From: Leucobacter sp.
Lineage (GTDB): Bacteria; Actinomycetota; Actinomycetes; Actinomycetales; Microbacteriaceae
NCBI GenBank assembly: GCA_017990305.1
Contig: JAGNOB010000146.1
Span: 1 to 5,665 of the forward strand
Direction of reading: 5' to 3'
Length of the DNA stretch: 5,665 bases
Positions within the stretch are counted from its first letter, which is position 1; each line of letters opens with the position of its first letter. The notes beneath the pieces were generated by a model, which searched no databases, was not told the DNA's origin, and saw nothing but the letters and a program-made list of their open reading frames with translations. Made by a program: the position numbers and the translations under genes. Below, piece after piece: positions 1 through 5,126 of the stretch.

Positions 1-27
1 CTCTGGCGCTACCTCGACTCCGGTTAG
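1..27 (+). CDS. Possible 3' end of a convergent gene (very short, speculative)
   Basis: On the plus strand, frame 1 from the left edge reads LWRYLDSG and then TAG (25-27). This would be a convergent gene whose stop overlaps the ddl TAA by a few bases. Eight open codons are no statistical evidence. The reason to mention it is context: in Mycobacterium tuberculosis a secreted-protein gene (DUF3515 type, as I recall) converges on ddlA. On the minus strand the remaining 23 nt show no start codon, so a co-directional gene starting inside the window is not supported. Confidence 0.2.
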   Translation, partial: LWRYLDSG

Positions 28-1142
28 TACGAAGGCCGCTTCTCGAGCGCGAGCTCGATGAGTTCGGTGATGAGGTCGGTGTAGCTCAGGCCTGATGCGT
101 CCCACAACATGGGGTACATCGAGGCCGGCGTGAATCCGGGGAACGTGTTGATCTCGTTGAGCACGGGGCCGTTCTCGGTGAGGAAGAAATCGATGCGCGA
201 CAGGGTGCGTGCCTGCGTGCCCTCGAACGCGCGCACGGCTGCGTCGCGGATCGCGGCGAACTCGTCGTCCGTGACCTTCGCGGGCAGCACGAGCTCAACG
301 CCGCCTGCGCCGAGGTACTTCGCTTCGAAGTCGTAGAATTCGCGGCCGGTGACGACGATCTCGCCGAGCACACTGCTCGTGCGGGTCGACTCCCCCTCGC
401 GGCCCTCGAGTACGGCGATCTCGACCTCGCGGCCGGTGATCCCGGATTCGATGAGCACGGTGCGGTCCTCGGCAAACGCAATCTCGAGCGCGGCCGGGAT
501 TTCCGACGCTTCGGTGACGCGGCTCACACCGACCGAGGAACCAGCGCGTGCGGGCTTCACGAACAGCGGGTATGTGAGTCCCTCGTCGAGGGTCGAGACG
601 ATCGCCGGGTCACGATCCACCTCGCCGCGGGTGATCGTGCGCCACGGAGCAACGGGAATTCCCATGCTCGCGAGCACGACCTTCACGAGGTGCTTGTCCA
701 TGCAGAGCGACGATCCGAGTACGCCAGAGCCGACGTACGGCATGTCGATGAGATCGAGCATGCCCTGCACTGTGCCGTCCTCACCGTACGGCCCGTGAAG
801 CGTCGGCATGACGGCGTCGACGTGGCCAAGGGAGCTCAGGGTGCCGTCGCTCGAAATGAGCGTCAGCGAGCGCGTGTCTACCGAAGCTGGCCAGATGACA
901 CGGGTGCCGTTATCGCGCACCTCGGGCAACGCAGGCCCATCGAGACGGTAGTCAGCGAGGTCGTCCTCTTGCATGAGTACCATCGCGCCGCGCTTCGTTA
1001 TCCCCACGAGCACAACGTCGAAACGATTTCGATCTATCGCGCGGAGGATCCCAGCCGCGGTGACACAGCTGATGCCGTGCTCGCTCGAGCGCCCGCCAAA
1101 CAGCAGAGCGATCGTGTGCTTCGTGTTCTGAACGTCGCTCAC
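24..1142 (-). CDS. ddl: D-alanine--D-alanine ligase
   Basis: Ddl is an ATP-grasp ligase that joins two D-alanines for the peptidoglycan pentapeptide precursor. From the GTG at 1142 it is 372 residues. IALLFGGRSSEHGIS (11-25) carries the N-terminal catalytic Glu21. It is followed by TLHGPYGEDGTVQGMLDL and VGSGVLGSSLCMDK (137-150). FVKPARAGSSVGVSRV (194-209) is in the ATP-grasp region. RIDFFLTENG and VLNEINTFPGFTP supply the metal ligands Asp318, Glu330 and Asn332. The EFYDFEAKYLG segment has Lys275-Tyr276, equivalent to Lys215-Tyr216 of E. coli DdlB. Tyr there indicates dipeptide (D-Ala-D-Ala) rather than depsipeptide (D-Ala-D-Lac) synthesis, which in Leuconostoc-type enzymes goes with Phe. 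The GTG was chosen for its AAGGAG site and 4-nt overlap with gpsA. The ATG at 1181 would overlap gpsA by 43 nt. The stop is TAA (26-24). Leading peptidoglycan partners in the window are MurA and, through shared transcription, the upstream genes. Confidence 0.96.
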   Translation of the reverse strand: MSDVQNTKHTIALLFGGRSSEHGISCVTAAGILRAIDRNRFDVVLVGITKRGAMVLMQEDDLADYRLDGPALPEVRDNGTRVIWPASVDTRSLTLISSDGTLSSLGHVDAVMPTLHGPYGEDGTVQGMLDLIDMPYVGSGVLGSSLCMDKHLVKVVLASMGIPVAPWRTITRGEVDRDPAIVSTLDEGLTYPLFVKPARAGSSVGVSRVTEASEIPAALEIAFAEDRTVLIESGITGREVEIAVLEGREGESTRTSSVLGEIVVTGREFYDFEAKYLGAGGVELVLPAKVTDDEFAAIRDAAVRAFEGTQARTLSRIDFFLTENGPVLNEINTFPGFTPASMYPMLWDASGLSYTDLITELIELALEKRPSY

Positions 1143-2239
1143 TGCGTGCGCTCCTTCCGGCGACCGAACCAGCGTCGCCATCCCGATGTTGCGTTGCGAC
1201 CGAGCACTAGCTCGCGCCGCGGAATACCGTCTTCTGTGGCGAGGTGGGGGCCGAGGTTCTTCGGCTCCATCTCACCGTCGAGCACCATGCCAACCTGCTG
1301 CACAATGGGCATCACGATGCCGCGCGACTTCGCGATCTCCAGGATCGGCGCGACCGAGGTGATGCCCTCTGCGGTCTGTTGCATCTGCTCGCGGGTTTCT
1401 TCCTGCGAGTAGCCTTGGCCGATCAGGCGGCCGGCAGTGTTGTTGCGCGACAGTGGCGACTGGCAGGTTGCGATGAGATCCCCAAGCCCTGCGAGCCCCG
1501 ACAGCGTGATCGGGTCGCCGCCCTGAGCGACCGCGAATTCGGTCATCTCGGCGAGACCGCGCGTGATGATCGAAGCCTTGGTGTTCTCGCCGTAGCCGAC
1601 TCCGTCGACAATGCCGATCGCAAGCGCGATGAGGTTCTTGAGTACACCGCCGAGTTCGGTGCCGACGACGTCGGTGTTCACATAGGTGCGGAAATACGGT
1701 GCCGAGCACGCCTTCGCGACTTCCTGCGCAACCTCGATCGAAGCGCATGAGGCGACGGCGCCTGTCGGCTGTTCCTTCGCAATTTCGAGGGCGATATTCG
1801 GCCCCGACACCACGGCGATCCGGTCAGGCTCTAGGTCGAGCGTGTCGTGAATGACCTCACTCATGCGCATGGTCGTCGTACGCTCGACGCCCTTCACCAG
1901 GCTGACAAGCACGCTGGTGGGTTCGAGGAACGGTTCGATGTCGAGCAGGTTCTGCCGGAGCGACTGGCTCGGCACTGCGAGGAAGACGAGGCGCGCGCCG
2001 CGCAGCGCCTCCGCGAGGTTCGACGTCGCCTTCAGCGTTTTCGGAAGGTTGACCCCCGGAAGGTACTGGCTGTTGCGCTTCGCGACCTGGATCTCGTCGG
2101 AAACTTCGGAGCGCCGGGCCCACATTGTCACGTCGGAGCCGGCGTCACAGAGCACCTTCGCGAAGGTCGTCCCCCAACTACCCGATCCGATAACCGCGAT
2201 CTTCGCGCCGCGTTTCGCGCCGCCGTGTGCCGCGTTCAA
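1139..2239 (-). CDS. gpsA: NAD(P)H-dependent glycerol-3-phosphate dehydrogenase
   Basis: GpsA reduces dihydroxyacetone phosphate to sn-glycerol-3-phosphate, the backbone of phospholipids, in the cytoplasm. The 366-residue protein opens with the Rossmann dinucleotide motif IAVIGSGSWGTTFA (GxGxxG at 18-23). It continues with VFLAVPSQSLR (85-95), LVSLVKGVE (Lys116) and SGPNIALEIA (145-154). GGVLKNLIALAIGIVDG carries the probable catalytic Lys201, and the next blocks are GENTKASIITRGLAEM and LAGLGDLIATCQSPLSRN (substrate-binding Arg265-Asn266). The start is TTG at 2239, the only plausible start before the Rossmann strand. It overlaps the plsC stop as TTGA, with only a weak GGGG upstream, so translation probably depends on ribosomes finishing plsC. 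The C-terminus is unusual: after MVLDGEMEPKNLGPHLATED it ends in a basic, Trp-containing tail, WRRWFGRRKERTQ. That makes it somewhat longer than the E. coli enzyme (339 residues). The codons for K363-E364 double as the ddl ribosome binding site. Confidence 0.96.
   Translation of the reverse strand: MNAAHGGAKRGAKIAVIGSGSWGTTFAKVLCDAGSDVTMWARRSEVSDEIQVAKRNSQYLPGVNLPKTLKATSNLAEALRGARLVFLAVPSQSLRQNLLDIEPFLEPTSVLVSLVKGVERTTTMRMSEVIHDTLDLEPDRIAVVSGPNIALEIAKEQPTGAVASCASIEVAQEVAKACSAPYFRTYVNTDVVGTELGGVLKNLIALAIGIVDGVGYGENTKASIITRGLAEMTEFAVAQGGDPITLSGLAGLGDLIATCQSPLSRNNTAGRLIGQGYSQEETREQMQQTAEGITSVAPILEIAKSRGIVMPIVQQVGMVLDGEMEPKNLGPHLATEDGIPRRELVLGRNATSGWRRWFGRRKERTQ
1151..1156 (-). promoter_or_regulatory. 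Ribosome binding site of ddl inside the gpsA 3' end
   Basis: Minus-strand AAGGAG (1156-1151, within GGAAGGAG) lies 8 nt before a GTG at 1142-1140. That GTG overlaps the gpsA TGA as GTGA. This settles the ddl start over the upstream ATG at 1181 and points to coupled gpsA-ddl translation. Confidence 0.82.
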
Positions 2240-3012
2240 AAACGCCCCGTTTCGTTCTGCTGATGTTTGGCCGGATTCCAGCGCTCCGCGGGCGCCTTCT
2301 CCCCACGAAGCCCCTCAAGGAGCGCCGTGATTTCGTTCATGAGCTTGGTTGTCGCCGCGTTGATGAGCTTCTGGTCGATGGGCTTGCCGGTGAACTCGGT
2401 CATATCCATCGGTTCGCCGATCGCTACCTCAATGGTCTTGCGCGGGAACGGGCGGATCGACTTGCCATACCGCGGCATGAGCTCCTGCGTGCCCCAGTGG
2501 GCCGCGGGGATGAGCGGGATGCCGCTCTCGAGCGCGAGGCGAACCGCTCCGCTCTTGCCGCGCATCGGCCAGAGGTCAGGGTCGCGCGTGAGTGTCCCCT
2601 CGGGGTACACGACGACGCCTCCCTGGCTCTCGATGAGCTTACTGGCGGCGCTGAGCGGGTTGTCGAGTCCGGTGGAGCGCGTCACCGCGCCAGTGCGCTC
2701 GACTGGGATCTGACCGCTCTTTCGCAGCATCCAGCCGAACACCGGCACCTTGAAGAGGCTCGCCTTCGTGAGGAACCTCGGCACGCGGCCCAGGTGCCAG
2801 ACAGCAACGCCCATCGCGATCGGATCGATCTCGCTGAAGTGGTTTGGCGCGAGAATGAACGGGCCACTCTTCGGCAGCGATGAGTTCGGCGTGAAGCGAT
2901 AGCGCACCATGAGAGACCACACTGGGAGCACCAAGCTCGCGAGCAGCCAGAACATGGAGGGCTTGCGCTTCTCGGCACCCGAATGGCTCCGCAGCTTCAC
3001 CGTTTTCGTCAT
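2236..3012 (-). CDS. plsC: 1-acyl-sn-glycerol-3-phosphate acyltransferase family protein (PlsC-like)
   Basis: This is a membrane-associated acyltransferase of the LPLAT/PlsC family. It probably acylates lysophosphatidic acid to phosphatidic acid in phospholipid synthesis. The 258-residue protein has a hydrophobic segment at about residues 20-36 (FWLLASLVLPVWSLMV), likely a membrane anchor, preceded by a basic stretch. The four acyltransferase blocks appear in order: NHFSEIDP (catalytic HX4D, His58 and Asp63), SGQIPVER (99-106), VVYPEGTLTRDP (EGT at 138-140) and GIPLIPAAHWG (164-174). The ATG at 3012 was chosen because it follows an intergenic inverted repeat and a -10-like element. An in-frame ATG at 3075 would add 21 residues encoded by that repeat and has no ribosome binding site. 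The TGA stop overlaps the gpsA start (TTGA). Adjacent gpsA supplies glycerol-3-phosphate for the same lipid pathway. The exact acyl acceptor is not provable from sequence, since family members vary. Confidence 0.9.
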   Translation of the reverse strand: MTKTVKLRSHSGAEKRKPSMFWLLASLVLPVWSLMVRYRFTPNSSLPKSGPFILAPNHFSEIDPIAMGVAVWHLGRVPRFLTKASLFKVPVFGWMLRKSGQIPVERTGAVTRSTGLDNPLSAASKLIESQGGVVVYPEGTLTRDPDLWPMRGKSGAVRLALESGIPLIPAAHWGTQELMPRYGKSIRPFPRKTIEVAIGEPMDMTEFTGKPIDQKLINAATTKLMNEITALLEGLRGEKAPAERWNPAKHQQNETGRF

Positions 3013-3018
3013 AGTTTG

Positions 3019-3024
3019 ATTATC
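3019..3024 (-). promoter_or_regulatory. Possible -10 element for a leaderless plsC transcript
   Basis: Minus-strand GATAAT (3024-3019) matches the TATAAT consensus at five of six positions. It is separated from the plsC ATG (3012-3010) by the 6 nt CAAACT. If the A of the ATG were +1, the hexamer would span exactly -12 to -7. There is no good -35 at normal spacing (CACTTG at 17 nt; TTGTGT only at 14 nt), and no clear ribosome binding site precedes the ATG. Leaderless mRNAs are common in actinobacteria, so this is plausible but unproven. Confidence 0.33.
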
Positions 3025-3027
3025 CCG

Positions 3028-3073
3028 GAATCCCGCGCACACAAGTGCATAGGCGCCGTGCGGCGCGGGATTC
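3028..3073 (-). terminator. Perfect 11-bp inverted repeat after murA; candidate terminator or attenuator
   Basis: The arms are GAATCCCGCGC (3073-3063 on the minus strand) and GCGCGGGATTC (3038-3028). They match perfectly across a 24-nt loop and begin 14 nt after the murA stop. The loop contains a smaller alternative hairpin, GCGCC-GCAC-GGCGC (3066-3053). A weaker one, GCAC-TTGT-GTGC (3048-3037), is also possible, and both compete with the long stem. No U-run follows, so it is not a classical intrinsic terminator, although actinobacterial terminators often lack one. It could instead be an mRNA-stabilising stem, an attenuator or an operator. The structure is seen directly; the function is inferred. 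Confidence 0.5.
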
Positions 3074-3087
3074 ATCGCAGTGGGGTG

Positions 3088-4509
3088 TTAGCCTTCGAAC
3101 ACGAAATCAGCACCGAGCAGCCGCAGCTTCTCAATGATGTTCTCGTAGCCGCGAGCAATAATCCCGATATTGGACACCTTGGACTCGCCATCCGCGATCA
3201 ACGCTGCAATGAGATAGCTGAAGCCGCCTCGCAGGTCAGGCACAACCACGTCGGCTGCGGTGAGCGGCGTCGGCCCGGTGATGACCGCTGCCTGCTCGAA
3301 CTCGCGGCGCTTCACGCGTCGTGCCTTGTCGGCTAGCCCGTCAGGATGCACTTCAATGTTCGCGCCCATTTTGTTCAAGGCGTCAGTGAAGCCAAAGCGA
3401 TCCTCGTAGACGGTCTCGTGGATCGTCGATTTCCCGACGGCCTGGGTCAGCGCCACGATCAGTGGCTGCTGCCAGTCGGTCATGAAGCCGGGGTGCACGT
3501 CGGTCTCGATCGTCACGGGCTTCAAGTCACCACCGGGATGCCAGAAGCGAATGCCGTCGTCCTGCACGTCGAAGTCGCCGCCAACCTTGCGGAAGGCGTT
3601 GAGGAAGGTCATCATCTCTTCCTGCTTCACACCGCCGACGAAGACATCGCCCTTGCTCGCGAGCGCAGCAGCGGCCCAGCTCGCGGCCTCGTTGCGGTCG
3701 AAGATGGCCTTGTGATCGTAGCCGCGAAGCTCGTCGACGCCCTCAATGAAGATCACGCGGTTCGGCTCCATCGAAATGATCGCGCCCATCTTCTGCAGAA
3801 TGCAAATGAGGTCGATGATCTCGGGCTCGATAGCCGCGTTGCGCAGCTCGGTCTGGCCCTCAGCGAGCACAGCGGTGAGCAGCACCTGCTCGGTTGCGCC
3901 GACAGACGGGTACGGCAGCTCGATGTTCGCGCCCTTCAGCCCGTTGGGCGCGGTGAGGCTGATACCACTCGGCAGCTTCTCCACGACCGCACCGAACTCG
4001 CGCAGCGCGTCGAGGTGGAAGTCGATCGGACGGTCACCAATACGGCAGCCACCCAGGTCTGGGATGAATGCCTCGCCGAGGCGATGCAGCAGCGGGCCAC
4101 AGAACAGGATCGGGATACGCGACGAACCGGCGTGCGCATCAATGTCGGCCTTGTGCGCGACCTCAACGTTCGACGGATCGAAGTGCCATTCGTCTGCGTC
4201 CTCACCCTTGGTGATGAGCACGCCGTGCAGTGCGAGGAGACCTGCGACGACTCGCACGTCCGAAATGTTCGGAACGTTGCGTAGCACGCTCGGGGTCTTA
4301 CCGAGCAGCGTCGCGACCATTGCCTTGGTCACGAGGTTTTTCGCCCCGCGCACCTCGATTCGCCCCTCAAGTGGCTTGCCACCCTTGATGATGATCTCGT
4401 CTGAGCTCAAGCCAACCTTGGCGCCCTGGTTGGCGTTGTCACGCGCCACGGCGTCGTTCTCCGAGGTATCCGGGGTCTCCGGGTTATCGGGCTGTTCTGC
4501 GTTACTCAC
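3088..4509 (-). CDS. murA: UDP-N-acetylglucosamine 1-carboxyvinyltransferase (MurA)
   Basis: MurA transfers enolpyruvate from phosphoenolpyruvate to UDP-GlcNAc, the first committed step of peptidoglycan precursor synthesis in the cytoplasm. The 473-residue product carries GAKNLVTKAM (Lys57-Asn58, the usual KN substrate motif) and SSRIPILFCGPL (Arg131). GGCRIGDRPIDFHL holds Cys155, equivalent to E. coli Cys115, and HPGFMTDWQQP holds Asp345, equivalent to E. coli Asp305. VPDLRGGFSYLIA holds Arg427. Because the catalytic residue is Cys and not Asp, the enzyme is predicted to be fosfomycin-sensitive at target level. The first 35-40 residues are acidic, rich in Asn, Asp and Pro, probably disordered, and absent from the E. 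coli enzyme (419 residues). The GTG at 4509 has a strong GGGAGG site. A second in-frame GTG at 4449, with GGAG 9 nt upstream, would remove 20 residues and cannot be excluded. The C-terminus (VSNIGIIARGYENIIEKLRL) resembles actinobacterial rather than proteobacterial MurA. The stop is TAA, followed by an inverted repeat. Confidence 0.96.
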   Translation of the reverse strand: MSNAEQPDNPETPDTSENDAVARDNANQGAKVGLSSDEIIIKGGKPLEGRIEVRGAKNLVTKAMVATLLGKTPSVLRNVPNISDVRVVAGLLALHGVLITKGEDADEWHFDPSNVEVAHKADIDAHAGSSRIPILFCGPLLHRLGEAFIPDLGGCRIGDRPIDFHLDALREFGAVVEKLPSGISLTAPNGLKGANIELPYPSVGATEQVLLTAVLAEGQTELRNAAIEPEIIDLICILQKMGAIISMEPNRVIFIEGVDELRGYDHKAIFDRNEAASWAAAALASKGDVFVGGVKQEEMMTFLNAFRKVGGDFDVQDDGIRFWHPGGDLKPVTIETDVHPGFMTDWQQPLIVALTQAVGKSTIHETVYEDRFGFTDALNKMGANIEVHPDGLADKARRVKRREFEQAAVITGPTPLTAADVVVPDLRGGFSYLIAALIADGESKVSNIGIIARGYENIIEKLRLLGADFVFEG

Positions 4510-4516
4510 GTACGGG

Positions 4517-4522
4517 CCTCCC
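4517..4522 (-). promoter_or_regulatory. Ribosome binding site of murA overlapping the leuD stop
   Basis: Minus-strand GGGAGG at 4522-4517 uses the last G of the leuD TAG stop and lies 7 nt before the GTG start of murA at 4509. The strength and spacing of this site support the GTG start and leave no room for a separate promoter between leuD and murA. Confidence 0.8.
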
Positions 4523-5124
4523 TAGGCGGTCTTCACGGGCAGCGTCTGCGGCATCCAGCTTGGGCGACGTGCCTCAAAGTCGGTGATCGCCTGTTCATTA
4601 CGAAGCGTCAAGGAGATGTCATCGAGACCCTCCATGAGACGCCACCGAGTGTAATCGTCGATATCGAACGAAACTGTAAGGTCACCGGCCGAGACCGTGC
4701 GGTCTTCGAGGTTCACGGTGACGGTGGTCGTGGGGTCGGCCTCGACGACCGCCCACAGACGCTCGACATCTGCTTCAGACACCTGCGCGGCAAGCAGTCC
4801 CTGCTTGCCGGAGTTGCCACGGAAGATATCGGCGAAGCGTGCCGAGATGACGACCTTGAATCCGAAGTCGCGCAGCGCCCATACGGCGTGCTCGCGTGAG
4901 GAGCCAGTGCCGAAATCTGGGCCGGCGATGAGGATCTCGGAGCCCTTGAACTCAGGCCTGTTGAGCACAAAGTTCTCGTCTTGGCGCCAATGGTAGAACA
5001 GCGCGTCGTCAAAGCCAGTCTTCGTGACTCGCTTGAGGAATACGGCAGGAATGATCTGGTCGGTGTCGACGTTCGAGCGGCGCAGCGGCATCGCCGTGGC
5101 CTCCAGCGTGATGAACTTCTCCAT
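4522..5124 (-). CDS. leuD: 3-isopropylmalate dehydratase small subunit
   Basis: LeuD is the swivel-domain subunit of isopropylmalate isomerase. It completes the substrate pocket of the LeuC iron-sulfur enzyme in leucine synthesis. The 200-residue product matches the usual bacterial LeuD length. Visible family motifs are [14 protein letters not shown] (about residues 18-31), ALFYHWR (41-47), [20 protein letters not shown] (67-86, the substrate-binding loop) and [15 protein letters not shown] (97-111). The ATG at 5124 was chosen because MEKF(I/T) is the usual N-terminus and a GGAGG site lies 7 nt upstream. A GTG at 5169 would add 15 residues lying within leuC and has no such support. The stop is TAG (4524-4522). 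Its G starts the ribosome binding site of murA, 12 nt away, so leuC, leuD and murA probably share a transcript. No residue I know to be essential is missing. Confidence 0.97.
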   Translation of the reverse strand: MEKFITLEATAMPLRRSNVDTDQIIPAVFLKRVTKTGFDDALFYHWRQDENFVLNRPEFKGSEILIAGPDFGTGSSREHAVWALRDFGFKVVISARFADIFRGNSGKQGLLAAQVSEADVERLWAVVEADPTTTVTVNLEDRTVSAGDLTVSFDIDDYTRWRLMEGLDDISLTLRNEQAITDFEARRPSWMPQTLPVKTA

Positions 5125-5126
5125 GG

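Noticed and set aside
690..1412. 240-codon plus-strand frame across the ddl/gpsA junction
   Set aside because: It is antisense to two genes with clear motifs, shows no domain, and has composition typical of a shadow frame.
1851..2330. Plus-strand frames opposite the gpsA start and plsC end
   Set aside because: They cross the well-supported plsC-gpsA overlap, lack motifs, and two different frames are open at once.
3013..3075. Upstream ATG start for plsC at 3075
   Set aside because: No ribosome binding site. The added 21 residues would be encoded by the inverted repeat and do not resemble a PlsC N-terminus or a signal peptide.
3346..4284. 312-codon open frame on the plus strand opposite murA
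   Set aside because: It lies wholly antisense to an intact, motif-complete murA. The translation is rich in Arg, Val, Leu, Asp and His with no recognisable family, as expected from the shadow of GC-biased codons.
3746..4525. 259-codon plus-strand frame rich in Ser, Pro and Arg opposite murA
   Set aside because: Low-complexity shadow composition, and another overlapping antisense frame in the same place shows that long frames here are not informative.
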